Of a DNA stretch of 64,000 bases, positions 8,434-16,325 are shown piece by piece. Both the position numbers and the translations under genes were made by a program. The stretch's first letter is position 1; every line of letters starts with the position of its first letter. The DNA is from Caldisericota bacterium. GTDB taxonomy: Bacteria; Caldisericota; JANLFM01. The DNA is taken from NCBI GenBank assembly GCA_024655865.1, contig JANLFM010000003.1, positions 56,236 to 120,235 of the forward strand. Reading direction: 5' to 3'. The notes beneath the pieces are model-generated. The model ran no database searches and was not told the origin of the DNA. It saw only the letters and a list, made by a program, of their open reading frames with translations.

Positions 8434-9990
8434 TTACAGGGGAATGTTTCCGTGCTTCTTGGGAGGGGTCTGATCCCTTTTGGTTCTGAAGATTGCCAGA
8501 GCCGAAGCAATCCTGCCCCTGGTCTCCTCAGGAGGGATCACAGCATCCACATATCCCCTTTTGGCCGCTTCATAAGGGTTGGAGAAGAGCCTCTCGTAAT
8601 TTTCCGTGAGCTCTTTCCTCTTTTCCTCGGCGTTCGAAGCGCTCTCAATCTCTCTGCGGAAAATGATGTTGATGGCACCTTGAGCACCCATGACAGCGAT
8701 TTCTGCCTGAGGCCAGGCGAGCATCAAATCGCATCCCAGGTCCTTGTTGCACATGGCGATGTGCGCTCCTCCGTAAGCCTTGCGCAGGGTGACCGTGATC
8801 TTGGGCACCGTGGCTTCAGCATAAGCGAAAAGGAGTTTTGCCCCGTGCCTGATTATCCCGCCATGCTCCTGCTGCTTTCCGGGAAGATATCCCGGGCAAT
8901 CCACTAACGTCACCAGGGGCACATTGAAGGCGTCGCAGAACCTTACGAAACGCGCTGCTTTGTCCGAGGAGTTGATGTCCAGGCACCCGGCGAGAACCTG
9001 GGGCTGGTTCCCCACAATTCCCACGGTCATTCCGCCGATCCGGCCAAACCCCACCACAATGTTGGGAGCGTAGAATTCCTGCACCTCCATAAAATCGCCG
9101 TTGTCCACAATTTGGGCGATTACGTCCTTGATGTTGTAGGGGAGTTTGGGATTGGTAGGAACGATGCTGCGGAGATCGTAGACCAGTCTCCCCGGATCAT
9201 CTCCGGTATCGAGCACTGGGGGATCGTCAAGGTTGTTCCCGGGAAGGAAGGAAAGCAACCTGCGTACCCCTTGAAAGCAATCTTGCTCAGATGGAAAAAG
9301 GAAGTGCGCGTTTCCCGAGACGCTGTTGTGCACCATTCCCCCGCCTAACTCCTCTACGCCAATCTCCTCGCCGGTGACGGCTTTAATCACCTGGGGACCG
9401 GTGATGTACATATTAGAGACCTTGTCCACCATGAAGACGAAATCCGTAATTGCGGGAGAATAAACTGCACCGCCAGCGCATGGGCCCAGAATCACGGAAA
9501 TTTGCGGGATCACCCCGGAGGCGCGGGTGTTGCGGAAGAAAATTTGTCCGTATCCGTGGAGGGAATCCACTCCTTCCTGAATCCGAGCTCCTCCGGAATC
9601 GTTAATCCCGATCAAAGGGACGCCCATTTTCATGGCCATGTCCTGCATCTTGGCAATTTTCATGGCATGAGCTTCTCCTAAGGACCCTCCGGCTAAGGAG
9701 AAGTCCTGAGAGTAGAGGAACACAGGGCGGCCATTCACGAGTCCGTAGCCCGTGACCACAGCGTCTGCAGGAATCTCCACCTTGTCCATGCCAAAGTTGG
9801 TGCAGCGGTGCTGGACGAAAGCGTCATACTCGATAAAGGTGTCCGGGTCAAGAAGTAATTCAATCCTTTCCCTGGCTGAGAGCTTTCCCTTTTCGTGCTG
9901 TTTTTTAGCCCGCGTACCATCAGCATCAATGATGCTGGCCCTTTTCTCCTCCAATTCCTTGATCAACTGTTCGATCGTCTTTTCAGCCAT
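8434..9990 (-). CDS. mmdA: Methylmalonyl-CoA carboxyltransferase 12S / acyl-CoA carboxylase beta-type subunit
   Basis: This 518-residue crotonase-fold carboxyltransferase transfers CO2 between biotin and propionyl-CoA/methylmalonyl-CoA. Typical segments are GKLSARERIELLLDP near 30-45, YSQDFSLAGGSLGEAH near 95, GINDSGGARIQEGVDSL near 120 and KAYGGAHIAMCNKDLG in the C-terminal half. The ATG at 9990 has GAGGT eight bases upstream; a GTG directly before it (9993) is a less likely start. It heads the operon with a -10 element at 10058-10063 and an inverted repeat at 10002-10015. Propionyl-CoA carboxylase beta and methylmalonyl-CoA decarboxylase alpha are close relatives; the adjacent 5S gene favours transcarboxylase. 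Confidence 0.92.
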   Translation of the reverse strand: MAEKTIEQLIKELEEKRASIIDADGTRAKKQHEKGKLSARERIELLLDPDTFIEYDAFVQHRCTNFGMDKVEIPADAVVTGYGLVNGRPVFLYSQDFSLAGGSLGEAHAMKIAKMQDMAMKMGVPLIGINDSGGARIQEGVDSLHGYGQIFFRNTRASGVIPQISVILGPCAGGAVYSPAITDFVFMVDKVSNMYITGPQVIKAVTGEEIGVEELGGGMVHNSVSGNAHFLFPSEQDCFQGVRRLLSFLPGNNLDDPPVLDTGDDPGRLVYDLRSIVPTNPKLPYNIKDVIAQIVDNGDFMEVQEFYAPNIVVGFGRIGGMTVGIVGNQPQVLAGCLDINSSDKAARFVRFCDAFNVPLVTLVDCPGYLPGKQQEHGGIIRHGAKLLFAYAEATVPKITVTLRKAYGGAHIAMCNKDLGCDLMLAWPQAEIAVMGAQGAINIIFRREIESASNAEEKRKELTENYERLFSNPYEAAKRGYVDAVIPPEETRGRIASALAIFRTKRDQTPPKKHGNIPL

Positions 9991-10001
9991 CACTTCTACC
10001 T

Positions 10002-10015
10002 CACTTGTTCAAGTG
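10002..10015. promoter_or_regulatory. Inverted repeat, candidate operator of the transcarboxylase operon
   Basis: Arms CACTTG and CAAGTG separated by two bases lie between the predicted transcription start (about 10051) and the ribosome site of mmdA. The symmetry and position suit a repressor site, but no regulator gene is adjacent. Confidence 0.35.
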
Positions 10016-10057
10016 GCACGAATTTAATCTGAAACACGAATAAGCCTAATCGCTTGG

Positions 10058-10086
10058 ATTATAAAGGAAATGCGGGGCTTTGAAAA
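10058..10086 (-). promoter_or_regulatory. Candidate promoter for the transcarboxylase-mutase operon
   Basis: A consensus TATAAT lies at 10058-10063 on the minus strand. The region 17 bp upstream (10081-10086, TTTTCA) is only a weak -35, so the promoter may need an activator. It lies in the 104-bp gap between birA and mmdA. Confidence 0.45.
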
Positions 10087-10094
10087 GAAATTTT

Positions 10095-10790
10095 CTAAAA
10101 TTTTACTATGGTTCCATCTGGCAATAGAAGCTGACCAGATGGAGTTTGCAATTTTAGAAATCCCTCATCAGAGATGCCGTGGGCAATTCCAGTTATTAAA
10201 TTTTCTTTGTAAATTACCTCGATTTTTTTCCCCAAAAAGACCAGCTCTTTTTCGTACTCGGGGATGAACGAGGAAAGCCCTTGCTCCTCGAAAGTGGAGA
10301 GCATGGAAGAAAGGCGGTCTAAAAGATCAAGGAGCGCTTGCTCCGGATCGTAATCCTTTCCGGTGAGCTCTTTTAGGGAAACGGCTTTCCCTTTTAGCTC
10401 AGGGGGAAGTTCATTGTTCAGGTTGATTCCTACCCCCCAGAAGACTTTCCCCTTCACCTCAATCAAAAGCCCGGCGACCTTCCTCTCTTCAAAAACGATG
10501 TCGTTGGGCCATTTAATTCTTAAATCGGGAAACTCCGATTTTAAGGCCCTCAAAACTACTAAGGCGAGGAGCGCTGAAAGCCCGGAAAGCCTCTTTACCT
10601 GAAAAACTGCGGTAAACCAGAGCCCGCCTTCCGGACTTTCCCAGAAAGCTCCTTTTCGACCATAGCCCTTCGTTTGCCTGGCCGCCCGGACGACGAAGGG
10701 AGTCTCCACTTCCCGGGCAATTTCCCGAGCTTTAAGCATCGTGGAGCTCACTTCCGAGTAAAAGAATATGAGAAATCGCTCTCTTCCCAT
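10095..10790 (-). CDS. birA: Biotin--protein ligase (monofunctional BirA)
   Basis: This 231-residue enzyme activates biotin as biotinyl-AMP and transfers it to a carrier lysine. Visible motifs are SSTM at 15-18, GYGRKG (the GRGRxG biotinyl-AMP loop), KWPNDIV, KVAGLLIE and GVGINLN, followed by the small C-terminal beta domain. The N-terminal winged-helix DNA-binding domain of regulatory BirA is missing, so it is not expected to repress transcription. Its position immediately upstream of the transcarboxylase operon suggests dedicated biotinylation of the 1.3S carrier. The 104-bp gap with its own promoter means it may be a separate unit. Confidence 0.93.
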   Translation of the reverse strand: MGRERFLIFFYSEVSSTMLKAREIAREVETPFVVRAARQTKGYGRKGAFWESPEGGLWFTAVFQVKRLSGLSALLALVVLRALKSEFPDLRIKWPNDIVFEERKVAGLLIEVKGKVFWGVGINLNNELPPELKGKAVSLKELTGKDYDPEQALLDLLDRLSSMLSTFEEQGLSSFIPEYEKELVFLGKKIEVIYKENLITGIAHGISDEGFLKLQTPSGQLLLPDGTIVKF

Positions 10791-10986
10791 TTCTTCAAGG
10801 AAGGTTTAGCACAAATAGCATGTTTTTGGAACGTTAAGTCCTGCTTGTCAACGACCCGGTGGCCACTACTGGGCTCTAAAAGAGGCTTTTACACTTTAAA
10901 AGTGCTCCTCGGAACACCCAAAGCGGGTGATGTCAAATTAATTTGAAATTTTTTCTCCCTGGAATAATCCAGAAAAGGAAAAAATA

Positions 10987-10995
10987 TGGTATAAT
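10987..10995 (+). promoter_or_regulatory. Extended -10 promoter for the HD-GYP gene
   Basis: TGGTATAAT is an extended -10 element 34 bp upstream of the ATG at 11029. No convincing -35 lies at the correct distance, which is usual for extended -10 promoters. Confidence 0.5.
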
Positions 10996-11028
10996 GTAAC
11001 AGGCGTTTGCCAAGAAGCGGAGTGGAGC

Positions 11029-12144
11029 ATGGGTTACTTTAAAGAGCGCAAGGAAAGCTTTTCCGCTCGAGGGGAGATTCCTTCCGAATTTCCTTCTTAT
11101 ATTTTTTTGTCCCAAAGCCTTCCCCCTTCCTGCCCTTTTGATTCCGCATTATTAGCCCCACCGGATTTTTCCCTTGACTGGCTTTTGGTTTCCGACCGGG
11201 AAGCGTTTATCCGGGATTGCGATGAGTTCCTGGAGTCTGCCTTAGAGGAGGGAAAGAAGCTTCTGGAAGCTGATCAGAGCTTTCTTTTCTCCAGAAGAAA
11301 GGGGCATTGGGTTTCGGAGTTCCAGGAGTGCAGGGACCAGAAATTGCTTCAGGAAGTAGAGCGCATCATCGAGGAGAGGACTCCGGAAAAACCCCTGCTT
11401 ATCTATGGGAATAGCGAGATATTAATTCTACCAATCCCTTTAGGGAAAAAGCCCCTGAGGGCCATGGTTTTTTCTTCCTCGAAGCGCAACTGGGCAAGGG
11501 AACGGGCTTGCGCTGCTCTTTTCTTTTCCAGGGAGGTCAACTGGGCCCTTGATAACCTAAAAATTGAAATTCGGAGGGAGCGTGCAGTTTCTGAGGCAGT
11601 AAGGGCTCTCTGGCAGGCTGTTTACGCCAAGGACCCCAATTCCGCCAGGCACCTGAGTCGGTCCCAGAGAATCGGGGAGGCTTTAGCAAAAAAATTGGGG
11701 CTTCAATACAAAGAGAAAAAGCTCCTGATATACAGTCTAATGCTTCACGATATCGGGAAAATCGGCGTTCCTGGGAGTGTCCTGAACAAACCTGGTCCTC
11801 TGACCGAGGAGGAGTGGAAAATAGTGCGCCTCCACCCTGAGATTGGAGCCAAGATCCTGAAACCTTTCACAACCTTGAGAAGCATCGTGCCCGTGGTCCT
11901 GCACCACCACGAAAGGTGGGACGGTAAAGGATATCCCAATGGCCTGAAGAATGGTGAGATCCCTTTCCTTGCCCGCATCGTTTCCGTAGTGGATGCCTTT
12001 CAGGCCATGCGCTCAGATCGCCCCTATCGCAGGGCGCTTTCCTTGAGGGAAGCACTCCTTGAGCTGGAAAATGGCGCGGGGACACAGTTCGATCCTGAGG
12101 TAGTGAGGATCTTTCTGGCCATGGGAGGCGTCCTGAAAGTCTGA
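11029..12144 (+). CDS. HD-GYP domain protein (probable cyclic-di-GMP phosphodiesterase)
   Basis: This 371-residue cytoplasmic protein has a C-terminal HD-GYP domain (about 205-365): the HD pair in LMLHDIGKIGVP, a conserved HHHERWDGKGYP motif that includes the GYP signature, and ARIVSVVDAFQAM. Domains with these residues hydrolyse cyclic di-GMP. The N-terminal 200 residues contain no receiver or PAS domain I recognise and may be a degenerate sensor. Convergent or co-directed with nothing upstream, it lies 192 bp before the pilin genes on the same strand, which suggests control of pilus-based motility or adhesion. It shares 238 bp of divergent upstream sequence with birA. Confidence 0.85.
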   Translation: MGYFKERKESFSARGEIPSEFPSYIFLSQSLPPSCPFDSALLAPPDFSLDWLLVSDREAFIRDCDEFLESALEEGKKLLEADQSFLFSRRKGHWVSEFQECRDQKLLQEVERIIEERTPEKPLLIYGNSEILILPIPLGKKPLRAMVFSSSKRNWARERACAALFFSREVNWALDNLKIEIRRERAVSEAVRALWQAVYAKDPNSARHLSRSQRIGEALAKKLGLQYKEKKLLIYSLMLHDIGKIGVPGSVLNKPGPLTEEEWKIVRLHPEIGAKILKPFTTLRSIVPVVLHHHERWDGKGYPNGLKNGEIPFLARIVSVVDAFQAMRSDRPYRRALSLREALLELENGAGTQFDPEVVRIFLAMGGVLKV

Positions 12145-12183
12145 AAAGCGATAAAAAATTTCCAAACGGGCAGCTATGAGCTC

Positions 12184-12214
12184 TTGACTTGTTATGTGGG
12201 AGAAAAAGTAGTAA
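12184..12214 (+). promoter_or_regulatory. Candidate promoter of the major pilin gene
   Basis: TTGACT (12184-12189) is followed after 19 bp by TAGTAA (12209-12214), with TAAAAT just beyond. The -35 is good and the -10 and spacing are imperfect. The leader to the ATG at 12337 would be about 115 nt and ends in an AGGAGG site. Confidence 0.4.
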
Positions 12215-12336
12215 AATACTAACTCCAAAGGAACCTCTGGAAAACGAAGGAGGGATGGAAAAGGCAAGGGTATAGTATAAGGCAAGTGGGAAAATCGGGA
12301 TAGGAAAATTAGAAGTTAAAAGGAGGGAAGTGAAAG

Positions 12337-12738
12337 ATGAAAGGACAAAAGGGTTTTACGTTAATTGAGCTGATCATCGTCATCGCTATCATTGCCATTC
12401 TGGCGGCAGTGGCCATTCCGAACTACTTGGGGTTCAGGGACAGGGCAAACATCTCCGCAGCGAGGGAGTCGCTGGGGTCTTTGAGGACAGCACTGGAGGT
12501 TTACCGGGCCGACCATAATAATTATCCCGCGGCTTCCGATGCAGGAACTTTAGAAACCACCTTAACGGCTTCCAACCCTATTCCTTATTTTTCACAATCG
12601 GACTGGGATAAATTGGAAGCGAACATCTCCTCTTGGGAAAGTGTATCCGTCAGTGCTGATGACTACACAATTAAGGTTAAGGCAAAAGACCGTGCTAATA
12701 CAACAGTCACCGCTACCCCAGGTGGCATTGCGCCCTAA
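12337..12738 (+). CDS. Type IV pilin-like protein (candidate major pilin)
   Basis: This 133-residue prepilin has a short basic leader (MKGQKG) and the canonical FTLIELIIVIAIIAILAAVAIP helix; cleavage is expected after Gly6 with Phe methylated and Glu at +5. The rest is a small, mostly beta head domain with conserved EVYRADHNNYP and a closing TVTATPGGIAP. An AGGAGG site precedes the ATG, and a strong terminator follows at 12777-12814, so this gene can be expressed as an abundant monocistronic message, which is why I favour it as the major subunit. The pseudopilins of type II secretion (GspG) are similar in the N-terminus. Confidence 0.85.
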   Translation: MKGQKGFTLIELIIVIAIIAILAAVAIPNYLGFRDRANISAARESLGSLRTALEVYRADHNNYPAASDAGTLETTLTASNPIPYFSQSDWDKLEANISSWESVSVSADDYTIKVKAKDRANTTVTATPGGIAP

Positions 12739-12776
12739 TCCCATCAAGTAGCCGAATCTGGAAACATGAACTTTAA

Positions 12777-12814
12777 CCTCAGGAGTCGGCTCAAAACCCG
12801 ACTCCTGAGGTTTT
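12777..12814 (+). terminator. Intrinsic terminator after the major pilin gene
   Basis: A 13-bp perfect stem (12777-12789 with 12798-12810) and an 8-nt loop are followed by TTTT. It should limit transcription into the next pilin-like genes. Confidence 0.8.
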
Positions 12815-12847
12815 CCAGCGCTCATTTTAAAATCAAGAGGAGGTGCG

Positions 12848-13285
12848 GTGAAGAATAAGAGAATTACGATTGCCGTAATCCTCATTCTCGTGGTTATCGC
12901 TCTAATAGCCGAACTGGTCATTCCCCTTATGCGTTCCCAGCCTTCAGAGAACGAAAAAAGCACCACATCGGGAGAAGCTACCACAGTCCTTCCTGAGGAG
13001 TTAAGCCAAGCAGCAATTGCCGAAGCCAAAGCCTCTCTGGGAAGCCTCAAAACTGCGCTCGAGGCCTACCGCGCAGAGACAAACTCCTACCCCACATCGC
13101 TTAACTGGAGCGATGGCACTCCCCTCACCCCTACTTACCTGGACCCCGATGACTGGAATAGGATTCTTGCGAGTGTTGCGGACATCGGTGGCACCATCTC
13201 CCCTGATGATTACAGGATCACGGTCCACGCCAGAGATAAAAGCGGAACAACCATCATCCTCACCCCGAGAGGGTTTATTCCTTAG
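12848..13285 (+). CDS. Pilin-like protein with an uncleaved membrane anchor
   Basis: This 145-residue protein starts at a GTG preceded by a very strong AGAGGAGGTG. After a basic start it has a hydrophobic helix (about 6-28), then a Ser/Thr/Glu-rich linker (32-55) and a pilin head paralogous to the preceding gene (SLGSLKTALEAYRAETNSYP; ending TIILTPRGFIP). The prepilin peptidase site (G before FTLIE) is missing; the helix reads RITIAVILILVVIALIAELVIP. It therefore looks like a pilin head fixed in the membrane rather than one that is processed and polymerised. Function unknown; pilus-assembly factor or decoy are possibilities. Confidence 0.75.
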   Translation: MKNKRITIAVILILVVIALIAELVIPLMRSQPSENEKSTTSGEATTVLPEELSQAAIAEAKASLGSLKTALEAYRAETNSYPTSLNWSDGTPLTPTYLDPDDWNRILASVADIGGTISPDDYRITVHARDKSGTTIILTPRGFIP

Positions 13286-13396
13286 ACTGGAAATCCATGG
13301 GAGTCCTTCTGGTGTGAAGATGCAGGGCATTTCTCAAAACAAAGCAAAAAGCCCAAAAAGGCATTATCAATGCGACCTGTTGATAAAATAAACAAC

Positions 13397-13810
13397 ATGG
13401 AAGGACAGAGGGGATTTACCTTGCTCGAGGTTCTGGTGGTAATCGCTATTCTTGTCATCCTTGCGGGCATTGCCATTCCTAATTATCTGGGCATCCAGCA
13501 GAGGGCCTGGCTTTCATCGGCAAAATTCTCCCTGGAGCATTTCCGGAGTTGTCTTGAGATCTACCGGGCAGATTTCAACAGGTACCCTGCGGAAGTCACG
13601 GTCTCAGGATCAGAACGGGGGTCTCCTTTTACTTCTACCGCCTGCTTGTACCTCAGCGTTGAGGACTGGGATAAAATATTAGCCAACCTGGTGGAAAACA
13701 CCCTCACCTATCAAAGCCTGGATGGAGGTTCTTCATACCTTGTAACCGCCCAAGCAAAAGATCGAAACCACACCACCCTGACCGCCACTCCCGGGGGAAT
13801 TACTCCCTGA
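13397..13810 (+). CDS. Type IV pilin-like protein
   Basis: This prepilin, about 137 residues from the ATG at 13397, has leader MEGQRG and the helix FTLLEVLVVIAILVILAGIAIP, with Glu at +5. The head domain repeats the neighbouring pattern (CLEIYRADFNRYP, closing LTATPGGITP), so the three genes form a paralogous set. An in-frame ATG at 13370 would add nine residues to the leader; the short leader resembles the first pilin and is preferred, although neither start has a clear ribosome site. Expression may rely on read-through from the upstream genes. Confidence 0.8.
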   Translation: MEGQRGFTLLEVLVVIAILVILAGIAIPNYLGIQQRAWLSSAKFSLEHFRSCLEIYRADFNRYPAEVTVSGSERGSPFTSTACLYLSVEDWDKILANLVENTLTYQSLDGGSSYLVTAQAKDRNHTTLTATPGGITP

Positions 13811-14214
13811 TGGGAGCTCTGAGAAAGGGGGGCTCTGAGAAAGCCGAGAGTTGGGTTCTGAAAAATCAAACTTGGGGAATTTTCTCCCCCCAGTATCCTT
13901 CGCGATGGCCCCGTTGCGCTCGGATTACTGCTTCCAATCCAGCTTTGGACAAGCCCAGGCTCAATTTTCCGCAAGTGTAGCGGAATTGCGGCAAAAGACC
14001 TGGAAACCCCATCAATCCTTGGTTATTTCTGTATCCGGAAATGTTGATTGGAAGGCAATTCCAGGGACATGCTCCGCTTCTGCTCCGCTTCCACTCCGCT
14101 TATGTCTGACAAAGTAGGCGTCAATACGCCAGACAAGGAAATTATAATTGTTTTCAAGGAAGCGGGCTTTCCTTATAATAAAATCCATGCAGGGAATGGA
14201 AAGATTATGCGTCC
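13811..14214 (+). other. Intergenic region before pilD: short repeats, hairpin, no gene
   Basis: No convincing coding frame is seen in these 404 bp. It contains an 11-bp tandem repeat (TGCTCCGCTTC at 14070-14080 and 14081-14091, with a diverged third unit) and an imperfect hairpin at 14103-14135 (outer TGTCT/AGACA, inner GGCGT/ACGCC around a CAAT loop). The pilD promoter lies at its end. Confidence 0.6.
14151..14179 (+). promoter_or_regulatory. Candidate promoter for the pilD unit
   Basis: TTTTCA (14151-14156), 17-bp spacer, TATAAT (14174-14179). The start of transcription would be about 28 nt before the PilD ATG at 14215. Confidence 0.5.
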
Positions 14215-14982
14215 ATGGAAGCTGATGCGCTGAGACTCGTTTACGCCATCCTGGCATTCCTTTTCGGCCTGATTTTGGGTTCCTTCCTGAATTCCTTGAT
14301 CTACAGGCTTCCCCGGGGAATCTCCATTGCTCGAGGTCGTTCCTTCTGTCCCAATTGCGGGCATGAGCTTCAGGCCAAGGACCTCGTTCCTCTTTTTTCT
14401 TTCCTTTTCCTCAAGGGAAAGTGTCGATACTGCCGCGCTCCCATTTCCTGGAGGTACTCCCTCGTGGAATTTCTGGCGGGGGCAGGGCTCTTTCTCCTTT
14501 TCTGGTTTTACGGCTTTAGCGTGGCCTTTTTCCAGTGGGCGACTCTCTACCTTCTTCTCCTTCCTCTCATTTTCATTGATTTAGAGCACAAGCTCCTTCC
14601 CGACGCCCTGACCATTCCCGGAATAATTATCGGCTTAGGGTTCCAGATCGCTTTAGGAAACTTCTGGCAATCTCCCCTGGGTGCGGCCATCGGGGGCGGG
14701 CTCTTCCTTTTGATTTACCTTTTCTGGAGGGGAGGAATGGGCGGAGGAGACATCAAACTGGCCTTAATGGTGGGTGCCTTTTTAGGTTACCCCCTGGTCT
14801 TAGTCTGGTTCTTTTTATCCTTTATTCTTGGTGCGATGGGAGGGATTGCCGGCATGATTTTCTTTAAATTGAAAGGAAAAAGCGCCATTCCCTTCGGGCC
14901 TTATATGGCCCTGGGCGCCTTGATCACCGCCTTCTGGGGAGAACTGATTCTGAACGCTTACCTGAGGTTGGCCGGACTATGA
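14215..14982 (+). CDS. pilD: Prepilin peptidase / N-methyltransferase (A24 family)
   Basis: This 255-residue polytopic membrane enzyme removes the leader of prepilins and N-methylates the new first residue. The cytoplasmic loop carries both zinc-binding pairs (CPNCGHEL and CRYCRAPISW). The two catalytic aspartates are in the FIDLEHKLLPD and GGGDIKLALMVG motifs, separated by transmembrane helices. About seven to eight hydrophobic segments are visible. It overlaps the following pseudopilin gene by 4 bp (ATGA). It is the only processing enzyme in the locus; the ATPases PilB/PilT and PilC are not in the window. Confidence 0.95.
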   Translation: MEADALRLVYAILAFLFGLILGSFLNSLIYRLPRGISIARGRSFCPNCGHELQAKDLVPLFSFLFLKGKCRYCRAPISWRYSLVEFLAGAGLFLLFWFYGFSVAFFQWATLYLLLLPLIFIDLEHKLLPDALTIPGIIIGLGFQIALGNFWQSPLGAAIGGGLFLLIYLFWRGGMGGGDIKLALMVGAFLGYPLVLVWFFLSFILGAMGGIAGMIFFKLKGKSAIPFGPYMALGALITAFWGELILNAYLRLAGL

Positions 14983-15434
14983 AAAAGAGTGGATTTGCCC
15001 TGATTGAACTCGTGATCGTCCTGGCGATCATTGCCATCCTCACCGGAATCGGAGTTCCCACATTCCAGAATTTGATCGATAAAAACAGGCTCACGACCGC
15101 CCTCAACCAGGTGGAGGCGGACCTGAGAAAGGCTCAGGCCATGGCCAAAGCAACTGGAGCGAATTACGAGGTGCTCTTTATTCCTGGAAAAAACGTCTAC
15201 TACATTTACGAGCACCCCATAACGAGCACGGCCAAGCTCAAGGAGACGATATCTCTTCCAGGAGGGGTCACCATTTACACCACCGTTTCCCCCGATAACA
15301 ACAAAATCATTTATTATGCTGCTTCCGCTCAAAGCGAGGTCAATGGAGGGACGATCACCTTCAAATCCCCCAGGGGAAAGTACGGGAAGGTAATTGTGGC
15401 CTCGATTACGGGAAGAATCCGCATCGAGCAATAA
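14979..15434 (+). CDS. GspH/FimT-like pseudopilin
   Basis: This 151-residue prepilin has a six-residue leader (MKKSGF boundary), the ALIELVIVLAIIAILTGIGVP helix and a GspH/FimT-type head with NQVEADLRKAQAMAKATG. The residue before the cleavage site is Gly and Glu is at +5. It is clearly paralogous to the gene at 15873 over its full length (KIIYYAASAQSEVNGGTITFKSPRGKYG versus the equivalent segment). Minor pilins of this type prime pilus assembly in the inner membrane. It is translationally coupled to pilD and is followed by a terminator at 15631. Confidence 0.85.
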   Translation: MKKSGFALIELVIVLAIIAILTGIGVPTFQNLIDKNRLTTALNQVEADLRKAQAMAKATGANYEVLFIPGKNVYYIYEHPITSTAKLKETISLPGGVTIYTTVSPDNNKIIYYAASAQSEVNGGTITFKSPRGKYGKVIVASITGRIRIEQ

Positions 15435-15630
15435 ATAACGTTATGAGGCTCTCCCGATAGGTAGGGTCCTTCCCTTTGTAAAAGTGGTGAAAAATGCCAA
15501 AAAGCGCAAATTTGGCAGGCCTTTTTGCCGCTTCCAGTCGTTTTTAGTCACTTTTGGGGAGTTTTGACCGCTTTCAAAGTGCTTTCATTTTGCCCCTCTA
15601 AGGGCTGGTTCGAGAAAAAAGAAAAAACTA

Positions 15631-15654
15631 CCCTCCTTAAAGGAGGGCCTTTTT
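15631..15654 (+). terminator. Intrinsic terminator after the pilD-pseudopilin unit
   Basis: Stem CCCTCCT/AGGAGGG with a three-base loop (15631-15647), followed by CCTTTTTC. It lies about 200 bp downstream of the pseudopilin stop. Confidence 0.7.
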
Positions 15655-15818
15655 CGAGTGTTTTTTGCTTTCACTTCTCTTGAAGGATCGAAGCGCCATG
15701 GAGATTTCTGGACCAGCTCAATTAGAGTGATGTCGCAGCTTTCCTGCCCCAGGATGGTTCCAGATTTAGAAAAAGACTAATAAGTTTGGCCCCTTTTCTC
15801 CTCTCCAGGGCTTTTTAT

Positions 15819-15847
15819 TTGATAGTTCCTCCGGAATAAGGTATAAT
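15819..15847 (+). promoter_or_regulatory. SigmaA promoter for the minor pilin operon
   Basis: TTGATA (15819-15824), a 17-bp spacer and a perfect TATAAT (15842-15847). The predicted start is within 20 nt of the ATG at 15873, so the leader is very short. Confidence 0.8.
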
Positions 15848-15872
15848 ACCATATAGAAATGCGGGGCAATTA

Positions 15873-16325
15873 ATGAGGAACAAGGGGTTTACGCTTATAG
15901 AGTTGGTGTTGGTGATTGTCATCGCTGCAATTCTTTTAGCGGTGGCGGTGCCCTGGTTCTCGAACTACCTCGATTACAAAGCCCTGCAGACGGCGATGAG
16001 ACAAGTGGAAGCGGATTTGAGAAACGCGCAGCAGAAATCTAAAGCCGCCAGCGTCCCATACAAAGTAGAGTTGGCACCTGGCAACACATTTTACAAGATC
16101 TGGGCCGCGCCCCCCGGCCAGGCAGAACAGCTGATCGAAACCAAAGAACTTCCGCAGGGAGTAAAGGTATCCGGAAACACGGCCACAGATTATAAAATAG
16201 TTTACTATCAACCAACCTACACCAGTGAAACAAACGGTGGGGTGATTACATTCATCTCCCCAAAAGGAAGAACAGGGCAGCTCACGGTCACTCCCACAAC
16301 TGGTAAAATATCTTTGAGTCCTTAA
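15873..16325 (+). CDS. GspH/FimT-like pseudopilin
   Basis: This 150-residue prepilin has leader MRNKG, helix FTLIELVLVIVIAAILLAVAVP and head MRQVEADLRNAQQKSKAASVPYKVE. It is a full-length paralogue of the pseudopilin at 14979. Cleavage should follow Gly5. It is the first gene of a tightly packed minor pilin operon: its TAA is immediately followed by the ATG of the next gene. No strong ribosome site is visible; GCGGGG is the only purine-rich block upstream. Confidence 0.85.
   Translation: MRNKGFTLIELVLVIVIAAILLAVAVPWFSNYLDYKALQTAMRQVEADLRNAQQKSKAASVPYKVELAPGNTFYKIWAAPPGQAEQLIETKELPQGVKVSGNTATDYKIVYYQPTYTSETNGGVITFISPKGRTGQLTVTPTTGKISLSP

Larger units (their letters stand above)
15435..15872 (+). 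other. Intergenic region between pseudopilin genes
   Basis: These 438 bp contain no credible gene. They hold a terminator (15631-15654) and a strong promoter (15819-15847). A T-rich, partly self-complementary stretch around 15495-15530 (GCCAAAAAG and CTTTTTGCC) has no assigned role. Confidence 0.6.
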
